Source of the DNA: Escallonia rubra
Lineage: Eukaryota > Streptophyta > Magnoliopsida > Escalloniales > Escalloniaceae
DNA length: 64,000 nucleotides
Direction: 5' to 3'
Assembly: GCA_033065855.1 (NCBI GenBank)
Contig: JAVXUO010001352.1
Span: 466,982-530,981 of the forward strand
Shown here: piece by piece, positions 12,691-25,376 of the stretch
How positions within the stretch are numbered: the first letter of the stretch is position 1
Layout: each line of letters begins with the position of its first letter
Notes under the pieces: model-generated
Database searches by the model: none
What the model saw: the letters and a program-made list of their open reading frames with translations, nothing else
What the model was told of the DNA's origin: nothing
Program-made: the position numbers and the translations under genes

Positions 12691-13584
12691 CTAAGAATAA
12701 ATAAATCAAGGGTTCAAAATTCAAATGGCGAAAATAGGTGAGTAAGGACTATTTTAAAAGTACGGAGATAGATCTAATACTAAAGTGGTATTAATCCCTA
12801 ATTTAATATCATTGGCCTAAACCTAACGTAGCTACTGCCTACAGGCTACAACCAAACAGCCCCTTGCAACTTATATACCCTCTTGCTTGCCAAACGCTTA
12901 AACCCCAAACGATTTATTACTCCGCCGCACAGCACCCATCTCCACCGCCTAGGTTTCCTCCGCCGCCGTTCAAGTTCACGGCAAAAAGAGCAACCCTCGA
13001 GCACCGCCACGGTGAGGCCTGCTCCCTAACTGAGCAGCCATATCTCAAATTCTCATACAGACAGATAGTGTGTGTGTGTAAAAGAAGATTTTTGACCTTC
13101 ATGTGTTGGATAAATTGCCCCATTGAATATTTATCACATATCTACATGCGCATACTGTTACATACACATATCTATGCGAGCATTTTCTTTTTGAAACTCA
13201 AGTGAGCAAGATGCTCCCGTTGTCTTTACTTTTTTTTTGTTCCGCCCTTCGTGCACTCCACATGTTCGATAAATTGCCTTCATTCTGACGTATCTGTATG
13301 TGCATTGTTTTTTTGGTACGTAACTCCTCTTATCTTTCCATTGGTCCTCGCTGGGTGCCCTCCACTTGTTTGATAAATAGCTGCCTTTTACTCATGTAGT
13401 GTATACAGAAGTCTACATATGGGGTTTGTGTTTTTGGGACTTTATTACTTCAAATTAGTACGAATATGTGAAATTAGTTGCCATACAAATCATATTGGAC
13501 TTTGCTTATGATAACTGATGGCTTGTGGTTTATTTGTTTAATTTGTGCAGAGAGTGTAGGTAAGGTTTTCAGTGTTAAGCATTG
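12691..13584 (+). promoter_or_regulatory. POL5 promoter and probable 5' UTR with leader intron
   Basis: C/T-rich leader-like sequence runs from about 12840 to 13011. A good donor (CACG|GTGAGG, GT at 13012) and an acceptor (TTTGTGCAG ending at 13550) would remove a 5' UTR intron, leaving a short leader before the ATG at 13585. The intron is an inference from splice-site quality; no transcript is available. Confidence 0.4.
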
Positions 13585-16245
13585 ATGGGGAGTAAGAAAA
13601 GAGGGTCTAATACTGTAGAAGAAGTCGACAGCAAGTTAGAGACAAGCTCTGCCAAAGTTGTTGCAGAGCCTTCAAGAAAGAAGATGAAAAAAGAGAAGAA
13701 AGGAGAGAGAGAAGAAAGGGTAGATGGGTTTGCTGGCCCTTCTAGCACTGGTGTCAAGCCAATGGAGAGAAAGAAGAAAAGGAAAGCATTGGACAAAGAG
13801 AAGCATCATGTGTCTTCTGATAATAAGGGATTGGTGCCCAAAATTATGGATTTGGAGTCAAAAGTTGATGAGAGCAGGGTGTCCATGGAAACTTCGACAA
13901 GTAGCAGTGGTTTGCCTGAATTCCATATTGATGTTTTCAAAGAACTTGCTTCTGCCGATGTTTCTATCAGAGAAGCAGCTGCCGAGAGATTGGTGACTGA
14001 GTTACAAGAAGTTCAAAGAGCATATGATAAGTTTGAGAAGAAGGAGCTGATTGAGGGCGAGTTGAAATTGGAGGCTGAAAAAGATGATGGCTTGAATAAC
14101 TGTGCACCTTCCGTGAGATATGCTGTTCGGAGGCTTATCCGTGGTGTTTCTTCGTCAAGAGAGGTTTGTGTAGTCATCTCATTCGTTTTTTCTGTATGCA
14201 CTTAGTAATACAGCCATCTGCAAATGTGTATGTTTGTAATTGCTGTTAGATTACACGATATATTGTCCCAAAATTGCTTATCGTTAGAGTTACTTTTTCC
14301 TCCATGGCTGTTGCATCTGCTCTTACAAAGCGAGTTTGACAATAGTTGACAGTAGTAATCTTCTTGGGAAGTATAAGGGCTTTTGGGTTATAGATAGGAC
14401 ACTTGAGGTGGCATGATCAACTTGATTTATGAAATTTAGTTCCAGATGGGCAATATCCAGGGCTCCCAAGGATTAACGCAGCACTACTTTTGGCTGTTCA
14501 TTCTTTATGCTTTGTAGAGCACTGCTATCGACGGTTTGTCCCAAAAGGCTATGGAAAGCGCTGCTTTGGTCTTCATCATCTTGGAATGACTTCTTCAGCA
14601 TCAAATATCAAATGTATATGTGCTGCGTTTGTGGACATATTTTTGCTCTAGACACTGATTTTTCTCTGCTAATTTATCCTCCTCTTTTTCCTCATAGGAC
14701 TTCAGATTCTTAAGCTTGTCATACTTATCAAATTATGTTATTTTGGATTTTTTAGCTCATTGTGTAAGACTTGTTTAGCATGTTTGGCCTCTTTTTATAT
14801 TCTTGATCAATCGGAGCGATGTCTCGGTGTTCAATAAAAATAGGAACTTTAGTTGCTTAAAAGGGTCACCACTATCCCCTTCTCTGTTATCTTATTGGAA
14901 CATGCCGCACAAACACTATCGACATGAGGAGCTGACGCTATAATTCTGAGAGGGTTCAAGTAATGTTTGTGTTTTGGACTGTATGTATTCCTTTGTTTAT
15001 ATTTGTTAGGGTGTACGATTTTTGTTATTATCTATTCACCCTCTTTTTAAAATCTCGATCAATGAGAATGTCACGTGCAGTATTATTTGCCACACAAGCA
15101 GACTGGGCTGTTGGAGTGATGAAGGAGTGTCTTATCCAACAATATATTGGATATGGACAAGGCTCTTTTTCGCGTATCATCCTGTTGCATGTGCTCAACT
15201 TTCTAAAAAAGACAGCATTCTTACCTACCTTGTTTCCTGTTTGGAATTCTCTTGCAGTGTGCAAGACAAGGGTTTGCACTGGGTTTGACTATCTTAGTTG
15301 GTGCAATTCCTAGCATCAAGGTGGACTCAATGCTGAAATTAATTGTTGATTTATTGGAGGTCTCTTCTTCGATGAAGGGCCAGGTGCGCATGAATTCCTT
15401 CCTTTCTGAATGATGATATAGAACTATTATTTCATTTATGTGATTGTCTCTTGGGTCGCTTGTTTTCATTTATGTGATTTTTCAAGTTTTCCCTTGCAGG
15501 AAGCAAGGGACTGTCTCTTGGGTCGCTTGTTTGCTTACGGAGCTCTTGCGCGATCAGGAAGACTGACTGAAGGGGGAATTTCTGACAAGAGTTCTCCACA
15601 CGTCAAGGAGTTCACTGGTTCTCTTATTTCCCTTGCTGCCAGGAAACGCTATCTGCAAGAGCCCGCTGTCTCAGTTTTGCTGGAGTTGGTCGATAAGGTA
15701 CTTTGTCTTTGAACATAAATTGAAGAAAGGATTGCTTTCGTCAAAGATAATCAACTAAATATTTATTAGCTATAAGTGAGCGGATGATAAAGGATTTATT
15801 GATGCAAGTATATTTTTCCCAAAAAATCTTAGTTCGGTAAAAGCTAAGAATTTGTTTTCAAAATATAATGTCTTAATCTGGTGAAAGCTGGTCTTAGGAC
15901 TCATGCTGGTGGGGTATTTAGTGTCACAACTGGTATTGCCCACGTATTACACCATAAAAGGTATTAAAAGTTTGTTGTTTGAGATGATAGACTCGAACTG
16001 ATAGAGAGCTACCCTTAGTATGAGAATAACTGATGTGCACTCTCTTGATTTTGATGGCACTCACAAATTATAGCTGAGCTTCTAGTTTGAGTCCAACTAT
16101 GGCAATAGTTCTATGTGACCTGTGATACACGTTATCCTACGCTTGAACTTTTACAGAAAGTTTTGCATATTACTTGATCTCGAGTGAAAGTAACTCGCAG
16201 AATGCTTTAGGTAGAAGTTTTGTGCTAAACTTATCTGCATTAGCT

Positions 16246-16280
<35 letters not shown>

Positions 16281-19200
16281 TGTTTTTGTAGTTAATCTGT
16301 GATGATGTATCTCATCATATGCTCAAAGATTGATAATTGTCGTCTCTAATTGTTTAATATTCTGGTTGATTTTTTAGTAAGCAAATTTTCGCGATTCTTT
16401 CAATTCGTTGCAAGTTCCTTCTATTAGTGTTGGTGTTTAATGCTCCTCCTACACACAATGCTTCGTTTTACATTTACTTTGAAGATGCATGGAAACATTT
16501 TCAAACTTTGCTAATTTTCATTCTTTCTCAATTATTGGTGTCAATTCTAAAATATAAGAAAATCATGCCTGTTAACGGTCGATGAAAGTTAGCTGTTGTG
16601 ATGTGACAATGTTTTTGTTGTTAGTTTTTGTATGTGTAGGTGGCTTGCATCAATTGAAACACGTGGGATTACTATGGTCGTCCTCTCACTATTTTGCCTT
16701 CCGTATTGAATATGGAGGATTGCTATGGGTTGAATCTCACCGTATTTTTTTATATCCATAAGAAAAATCGAATGGGAGCCCAGGTGTAGTGAGACATGAG
16801 CAAGGTGGGAGTGACACATAATGGGGAGAAGATTAAAGAGAATCTCGTGATGCATTTGGCATATATGACAAAACCGAAAATAACGTGTGTAGAAGTGCCT
16901 GCGAGAAAAGAGGAATAAGCAGAGAGGAATCAGCAGATTCATTGAAAATAAGTTAACACGACCCCAATTAGATAAGACTTAAAAGCGGCTGCTGTTTAGC
17001 ATCACGGGGAGGGTCAGATGTACACATGCCTTATTTTTGCTTCTTGGAGAGGTTGCTTCCCTGTTTCAAATATTTTACCTCCAAGTCAAAATGGAGCATC
17101 CTTACTATTTCCTTATTTAGTGAGTAATCATTCGTGGAAGTACCCGGCAGAGGAAAGGGCTGTAGGTGATGGAGAGAGAGGGGAAGGGTACTTCTCTTTT
17201 TTTTAGTTGAATTGGACGGTCTAGAGTAGGAAAGGCCAACTCGTGTATTTTGGCCTTAAACTAAGGGGCAAAGGGGTATGGAATAAGTTAGGCGGTGGTG
17301 TGGTTGATAAGGCCAGTTTATTTAGTCATTTCTACGGCTTTACATTTTTACACTCATTTTTGTGGCTTTACTTCTTTAGGTTCGCAATTGTAGTGAAACC
17401 GTCTACGTATCTTTCAAATTAATGAGTTGTTTTTAGGAATTGACGAGCTTCTAGATTTTTTATGCAATTAGAAATACGTATATAGTTGACCAATAATAAT
17501 ACTATATGCATGACCATGACAGGGTATAAGATCTCATGCTAGTTTAGGAATGTTGCTTATTCAAGAGGCACTTGAAGGGATTTATGTTGCCAGTGTGGCA
17601 TCACCCCGCCTCAGCCCTGGTGTAGTGTCGTCCCTCTATTAGACCTGGTTATAGACCTGGTTGTGAGCATTTCTGTTCACCAGTCCTCCTGCTTGTCTGC
17701 CAAGCACATTAAATTGCATTGCAGTTCGACCCTTTTTAATTGCTTTTGATTTCAGTCAGATAAAATAAGGCTTACGTTTGGAATATTGACAAAGTTAGTT
17801 TATCTCCAGTGCTCATGCCATTTATAGTTAATTGACATTTTGGTGTTTAGTGTTTCTTTTCCTTTAGGAGTTGCATTTTTATGTCTGCACTTAGTTAACT
17901 TTGTCTACGGTTTGCAGTTGCCTGTTGAAACCTTGTTGAATGAGGTTCTTGAAGCACCGGGGCTACAGGACTGGTTTGAAGGAGCCACTGAAGTCGGGAA
18001 TCCTGATGCTTTGGTTCTAGCTATTAAACTACAGAAAAAATTAGCAGTTGACAAGAAAGTGTTCGGCAAGCTTCTGCCTTATCCATATAGGTCGAGCAGG
18101 CTCTTCGCTGTTGATCATCTAACATCAATTGTTAATTGCTTAAAGGTAATTCCTGAGCTCATCCTTGTGAGCAGACAGTACAGCGAAGGTGCATAATATA
18201 TATTATCGTGATATGTTACCTTTTTGGAGTATTGCAGGAATCGACCTTCTGTCAGCCTCGAGTGCACAGCGTCTGGCCTGTTTTGGCAAATATTCTCTTA
18301 CCTGATAGTGTTTTGCAAGACGTGAATTCGGTGTCGGGTTCAAGTTCTATTAAGAAACACAAAAAGAATCGTAAGCATGGCTCTTCTGAAGAAGATGCTG
18401 AGGAAAACCTACGATGTTTCTGGGAAGTTATTGTTGAGGGATCCCTTCTTCTGTCATCTCATGACCGTAAGCACTTGGCATATGACGTTTTGCTTCTTCT
18501 ATTACCAAGACTCCCTGCGTCTTGTGTTCCAGTTGTTCTCTCCTACAAATTTGTCCAGTGCCTGATGGATATTCTCTCCACAAAGGACTCTTGGCTGCAC
18601 AAAGTTGCACAAAATTTTCTAAAAGAGTTGTCAGACTGGGTCAAGTTTGATGATGCAAGACGAGTTGCTGTCATTGTGGCACTACAGAAGCACAGCAATG
18701 GGAAGTTTGATTGCATAACAAGGACAAAGACAGTTAAGGAATTTATGGCTGATTTTAAAACCGAATCTGGCTGCATGTTGTTTATTCAGAACTTAATGAG
18801 CATGTTTCTGGATGAGGGTCATGCTTCTGAGGAACCATCGGATCAGAGTCAAACAACAGATGACAATTCAGAGATAGGTTCAGTGGAAGATAGGGATCCT
18901 GTTGGCACTCTAGGAACTTCTGAACATTTAAAAAACTGGGTCATAGATTCTCTTCCTAATGTTATGAAGCAATTGAAGCTGGATCCTGAAGCAAAGTTCC
19001 GCGTACAAAAAGAAATACTGAAGTTTCTAGCGGTACAAGGTCTATTCTCTTCATCCCTGGGGACTGAGGTGACATCCTTCGAACTACAGGAGAAGTTCCG
19101 TTGGCCCAAAGCGGCCACCTCAAGTGCTCTTTGCAGGATGTGTATTGAGCAGCTTCAGCAGTTGTTGGCAAATGCCCAGAAAGGGGAGGGGCCTCATGCA

Positions 19201-22200
19201 GTGGCGAGTGGCCTTGAGGCAAATGATCTTGGGTCTTATTTTATGCGTTTCCTTAGTACATTGTGCAACATTCCTTCAGTTTCTCTTTATAGGTCATTGA
19301 GCAATGAGGACGAGAAGGCATTTAAAAAACTACAAGCAATGGAAACTCAGCTATCTAGAGAGGTGCTCTATTTTGCTATTTTAAAATTATTTGTTTCTTA
19401 AGGATGCCTACACTACCAAGGGGCTTTCAACTAGCCCCTTTTCGTTTGCTGATTCCTGATTCTCATCTTGCATTGGAAAATTCACTCTAATACCCCGAGC
19501 TTGGTTTTGTTAACACTATTCATGGGTGACAAAAATACCTCCTGACTTATGGGTGTGGTAATAAGTAGTACCTTTGGACATCTGAAAGTACAATATAACT
19601 ACAAAAGTTTCTGGTCTGAATCACTCTTTGGAGCTTTTTTTTTCTTAAATTAAATATGTGACCAGCTAAAAGTGTCATTTGAACCGAGGGTGGAGGTGGA
19701 GTACATATAATATCCAACAACACGGGTAGCGTGTGTAATTTATGCAAACTTTGGGGTATGTCTAATTTATTTACGACATTTATCTAGTGGGTGAAGTAGT
19801 CGTTATCATATTTACAAATACTAGTTTACCAATTCACTTGAGTAGAATATGAGTTGTCAATTAACTCAAGCACATTAATGAGGACAGGAAAGGAATAGTG
19901 GGCTCAGCGCAGATGCACACAAGTTGCATGCCCTGAGGTACTTGCTCATCCAACTGCTGCTGCAAATACTACTTCGTCCAGGGGAATTTTCGGAAGCTGC
20001 TTCTGAACTTGTTATGTGTTGTAAGAAGGCTTTCCCCTCCCCTGATCTTCTTGAATCCTCTGGAGAGGATGAACCAGATGGCGATGGAACACCTGAATTA
20101 ATGGATGTGCTTGTGGACACATTGCTTTCTTTGCTGCCACAGTCGTCAGCCCCTATGCGATCCGCTATTGAGCAGGTGAGCGCGAGCAAGTTTCTCTGTT
20201 AATTTTTTACTACAGCATTCCTAACATCTGACTAGTCTTGGTCAATGATACTTAGCTGAGATTAAATTTACACTTTTGGAGGACTGGAACTATGATTAAG
20301 ATGCAGATCATCTGTTTTGCTCGTTTACAATGTAGCAAACACCCGTTAGGTTGGAGGTGCATTGATTTGAAAAATAAGAATCGACATGTGTCAAAAATAC
20401 TGGTCAATAGCAAATCACAAACATTATAAACTAATGAAATTTTGTTCTTTTTCTTTGTTTTACTACTAGATATGTGCATTCAGTCCAATTTGCAAAAGCA
20501 CCTCTCTTTTATCACTCCCTAGTACAAAATTGCAAGATAGTTCATCTTTTTCCTGGATTATTCTTTTACAAGTAATACATTTGATTAGCTCATTTTATAG
20601 TTTGGCCTTTTTGAGCAGCACAGCTCTAATAAAGGGGGGGTTATTGTGCTGCTTTGTGTTGGCTCAAACTTTGTATCTGCCTTATCTAATATGGAGATCT
20701 GTACTTTCGTTGTAGGTTTTCAAATATTTCTGTGGTGATGTTACGGATGATGGACTGCTTAGGATGTTGCGTGTCATAAAGAAAGATCTGAAACCTGCTA
20801 GACACCAGGATATAGACAGTGATGATGATGAAGATGAGGATGATGATGATGAGATTCTTGGTATTGAAGAAGCAGAGGAATCAGATGAAGCCGAGACCGG
20901 TGAAACCGGTGATAGCGATGAGCAGACAGATGACTCGGAGGCAGTAGTTGGAGTTCAGGCAGTCGGGGAAGAACTTCCTGAAGCTTCTGACGATTCTGAT
21001 GGAGGAATGGATGATGATGCGATGTTCCGCATGGATTCTTATCTTGCCCAGATTTTCAAAGAGCGGAAGAACCAAGCTGGTGGTGAAACTGCTCATTCGC
21101 AGCTCGTGCTCTTCAAACTTCGCGTTCTCTCTTTGCTAGAGATTTACCTACATGAGAATCCAGGCAAGTTTTGTTGCCGTAGTTTACTTTTGGAAGTCAC
21201 TCTATCCTGATATGAATTTAGGGGGAAGCCATATAAGCACTGCTGAACTGCTATTGGCATTCCCCCTACTGCTTTGCACGATTTTACCAATAGCATACCC
21301 GGTTCCCTACCGCATGGTCCTAAAGTACGAGGGCTACATACCTTCCTTTGGCTTCCAAAGGTGAAGTTATATGTTGTTCTTACCTTTTAACAATGCTGTT
21401 ATCCAGAGACTTACCTGAAGTCCTCAAAGATAAATATGCTTAGAAGCTGGAATCTCAAGTAGGAATGTCCACGAGGATAAGTTTAGTTGTCTGGCTAAGG
21501 TTTATGAGGGCTGCTTTTTAGTTTTTTGAACTTTGCAGGTGCCATATGTCTGAGTTTGCAATCGCAACAAAATTGTAAATGGGATTTTCACTTAGCTTTC
21601 TGTTTTGGTACTCAGGTAAGTCTCAGGTGTTGAAAGTGTTCTCGAACCTGGTACAGGCATTTGTTAACCCACATACTACAGAAGGAAGCCAGCAGCTTGG
21701 TCAGCGCATATGGGGAATTTTGCAAAAGAAAATATTCAAAGCAAAGGAGCATCCGAGAGGAGAAGCCGTGCAACTACCTGTGCTTGAATCTTTACTGGAA
21801 AAGAACTTGAAGTTAGCATCAAAGCCATTTAAGAAAAAGAAGCCTGCGACCAATCCATCGAAGAAAAAACAGTCGGCCTCCTGGGATCGACACAAAATGA
21901 TCACATCCCTTGCTCAAAATTCAACATTTTGGATATTGAAGATCATTGATGCAAAAAACTTTCCCGAGTCTGAACTGCAGAGAGTTTTTGAGATTTTTGA
22001 AGGTGTTCTGGTTGCCTATTTTGATAGTAAAAAGTCTCAAATGAAATCCGACTTCTTGAAAGATGTATTCAGAAGGAGACCATGGATCGGGCATCATCTC
22101 TTTGGATTCCTTCTGGAGAAATGTGGCACTGCAAAATCACGATACCGACAAGTTGAAGCACTTGATCTATTGATAGAAATATTAAAACCACTTGTTTCTG

Positions 22201-22448
22201 GTAGCCCGAGTGTCTCCAAAAAGATGTTGGAATCTCATCTCCCAAAATTATGCCATCTTATAAAGGAGTTGGTAACAAATATGCCAAAAAAACCGTCAAG
22301 GCGCGCTGAAGTCCGCAAGTTTTGTGAAAGGGTATTCGAGATTCTGAGAGACCATGACCTGAGTACATCCTTTCTCACGTCTTTGGAACCTGAGACTGCT
22401 GATGCTTGCAAATCTCATCTAGGGGGTGCGTTTCTTGCTTTGGAGTAA
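13585..22448 (+). CDS. POL5: POL5 / MYBBP1A-like protein (DNA_pol_phi family), eight exons
   Basis: This family (yeast Pol5, animal MYBBP1A) acts in the nucleolus on rDNA transcription and ribosome assembly; despite the name it is not a replicative polymerase. Exons are 13585-14163, 15258-15383, 15500-15697, 17918-18145, 18238-19362, 19888-20175, 20716-21163 and 21616-22448. All junctions keep frame and total 1,274 aa, near the usual plant length of about 1,300. The first 100 residues are Lys/Arg-rich, with nuclear-localisation-like clusters (SRKKMKKEKK, ERKKKRKALDK). A helical-repeat body follows (RRLIRGVSSSRE|CARQGFALGL, CLLGRLFAYGALARSGRL, KESTFCQPRVHSVWP, LSTKDSWLHKVAQNFL). Exon 7 encodes a long Asp/Glu-rich tract (DSDDDEDEDDDDEILG). 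The C-terminal part is basic (KPFKKKKPATNPSKKK). Intron 7 uses a GC donor. The start is the ATG at 13585; no earlier in-frame ATG is seen. Confidence 0.93.
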
Positions 22449-23357
22449 GAAAATCACTTCTGCTGGAAAGGTTCCTTCCTCTTAATTAAAATTACCGGAA
22501 GTTGCTCTTGATCATTTAGCAAAAGATCTTGTCATCGTGGGCGTGAACCTTTGCCTCTGGGAATCTTGAAGACAATTTCAAAGCTTTGATTTTCTGCCAA
22601 GTGGTTTGCTGTTCTGGTATGGCTGTTCATATGGGAGGTTTGTCACGATCCATTATAAGCTTATAGGATCATTCAATTTTGAACTAGTCTGTTGTTCTAT
22701 TTGTTTCTTACCTTATTTAAACACACTGCAAACTTTTGATAGTCACTTGATCTATTTCCCCTTTAAAACACTTGGTTTTGGTATTGCTTGCTTACTCAGA
22801 TTGGTTGTGTTCGTTGGTTGGGCTACAGCCCTAACTGATCAACCCTTCGTGCGGGAATCAACCCTTCGTGGGTGAAGTAATCCCCTAACAATCTCCACGT
22901 AGCACAGGGATGTCATCACTAGAAGAACAAATTTCCGGCATCAGTCTGAGCGCCATACTTGAATCACCCTTCAGGTCGACTTGCTCGTGACCTATCTCTT
23001 CCCGTCTTTCGTTTAGTCTTTACGACTTAAATTGTGCAGCGATAGGTCACTCCATTTTTTACTTTATTTGGATGGAATATGGAGCTTCTGAATAAGAAAT
23101 AGAATAACAGCACTCTGCTAGTTCATGTTCAAGTCGCGAAGCAGGCGGCAGGAGTCAATGGTTTCATATGTTCTATTGCCTGGTGTTAGACGAATTTGTG
23201 GCACGTCCATGTTGCAACCGAGCGTACACGTTCTATCCGCATTTGTTGCTAAAAGTTTAATAGATTTGGGCAGTGTCTTTCACCCAATATATATATATGG
23301 GGTTTGCTTTGGAAACTTCATCCGCTCGTTGAGTCAAGCAGGAATACGGGTCGTCTT

Positions 23358-23439
23358 GGCTTGGCGTCGTTGTCACCTAATAACTTTAAATGGAGAGTGG
23401 CTTGGCGTCATTGTCACCTAATAACTTTAAATCGAGAGG
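23358..23439. repeat. 41-bp tandem duplication
   Basis: Two adjacent copies of a unit beginning GGCTTGGCGTC and containing CACCTAATAACTTTAAAT differ at only a few positions. This is a recent local duplication with no known role. Confidence 0.85.
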
Positions 23440-23796
23440 GTGTTCTAGAAGTGAGAAGAAAAAAAAAATTGAGCTCGGTCAAAGGGGATGGATTAAAATA
23501 AGCTGTAGCCAAGACCTGGCACATGCATTATGTGGCCGAATTATATTAGATTTATAAACAAATTATTGCTCCACGTAATAACTAGAGTGACTTTGACGTG
23601 AGTCAAATTTCTTTTAACCCTAGTCCAGCTTTCATATTAGCCAATTTGAATCCCTTGCTCTTGTGCCCATTATATCTGCTTCTTTTGGCTTACGAAGACC
23701 CAAATTTACTTCTTTTGGACTTCAGACGTTACAAAATTAGGGCTAAAATTCTCGGTCCATGCGACATAAGCCACTTGCACTACCATAACTAGAGTG

Positions 23797-23965
23797 CAAA
23801 ATGTTCATGGTTTAGTGCGTTGGGGGATCATTTTGTAAATTTCAAAGTGAACAAAAATGAAGACGTCACAAAAAGAGTGTCACCAAAATGTTCATGGTTT
23901 CATGCTGGGGGCTCATTTTATGATTTCTATGTGAACACATGAGGATGTCACGAAAAGATGTCACC
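23797..23965. repeat. ~87-bp diverged tandem duplication
   Basis: AAAATGTTCATGGTTT, a GGGG-TCATTTT segment, GTGAACA and GTCAC-AAAAAG-GTCACC recur in the same order about 87 bp apart. The copies have diverged by small indels. Confidence 0.7.
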
Positions 23966-25376
23966 AATTTAGAAGTCTTCATATTTGAGCCTTCCGGACA
24001 TTTTAAGAATTTTATTATCAATTAAGATACAGCAATCTTACATCAAGAAACAACTTAAGCTTACGTCAAGAAACAACAATAAGTGATACCTAATAGTTTC
24101 TCTCCGCGGTTCAATCTTTGTTAATATCATTCATGGACATTGATAAAATCCATCTATTTCACAACACACCAGAGGCAATTTGTTTAGCTTTACATTTGAT
24201 CTCATCGTACCATCTAGTTCGACTCTGCCGGGCCAGACGTTGGCATGAAATCTGAATCGAGAGGACTCCAATTGTACATTCGCAAGTTCACCAATCATGT
24301 GGATGGAAACTCTATTTTTCATTCCTTTCCCACATAATAGTAACTCGATCCAGCTTATAAAAACGTAGTTTGCATACACTGTGATAATGCGAAAAAAGAA
24401 AAAAAAATGCTAGCTACATGTGCAATCAAAGGCCATTTCATCTCTGTGCCTTTTATATCAAGAAGGGTTCGAATAGTGGAGACGCATCTTGCGAAAATCA
24501 AACAAAATCGAACCCCCTACTTGTAAGAACAAAATCACCTCTTAGGAGAGACCGGTGGTGATGGGACTTTCATGCTAAAATGTTCCCTTATCATCAGTAT
24601 ACCACTCGAGAGATCTTTCACGCGATAGCAAAGCACATGGGACTGTGACCTTTTCCTATATTTACTTTTGCCCCAGATATTAACATCAGTATCATCTCTG
24701 GCAGTCTCGTGAATCCACGTGCCAGTTCTGTCAATGGTGTACCAGGCAGGCCCCTTTACTCTTCTTTAACTTTCCCCAGCCTTAACACCCACCTACTAAT
24801 GTATGAATCTTCAACATCCATTTGCTGGATTTAAACAAGCCTAATCTGATTTGCCCTCCAGTCTCATAAAACGCTCTAGAGCACATCTCCAAGGCTTTTA
24901 ATGTACACAACACTTGGACCAAAGACATTAGAATTGAATAGCAAATGATTTTGCCCAACAAAGATAAAAACCATGTATTAGTGTTGTAATCTGTACTGTA
25001 CAGACCCTATATCAGGACCTCACTTCTCAACCATCTACTTCTCTCCATTTCTCAACCATAAAATCCACTCTCTGCAACTACTACATGTCCTCTGGCTACC
25101 TTTCACTTTGCCTCTAAGCTATTTCACCCAGTAACCAACCTTCCATACTCCTCTCTTTAAGGCATCTTCCCAAGCTGACCGCCACACCTCTGCAAATGGC
25201 AGTTCAAAACTCAACCCAAATACCAACAACCGTATAATCGAGGAATGGAAAAAGAATGGCTGAACATTATACCTCAGACATAATACAAAGGACTCAATGT
25301 TGGTCCTCTAAAACGGGGCAAGAGCTCAGACAATTCCTGGTCCGTTCAGAAGTTGACAAAATCGTCCACTCCTCAA

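Larger units (their letters stand above)
22449..25376. other. Intergenic between convergent POL5 and GTE genes
   Basis: It holds the 3' UTRs of POL5 (+) and the GTE gene (-, ending at 25377). Two local tandem duplications (41-bp and about 87-bp periods) are listed separately. No further gene is seen; the open stretches here show no domain and no splice support. Confidence 0.5.

Noticed and set aside
12328..12741. 137-codon open frame
   Set aside because: It overlaps the interior and right end of the hAT-like element and has no recognisable family.
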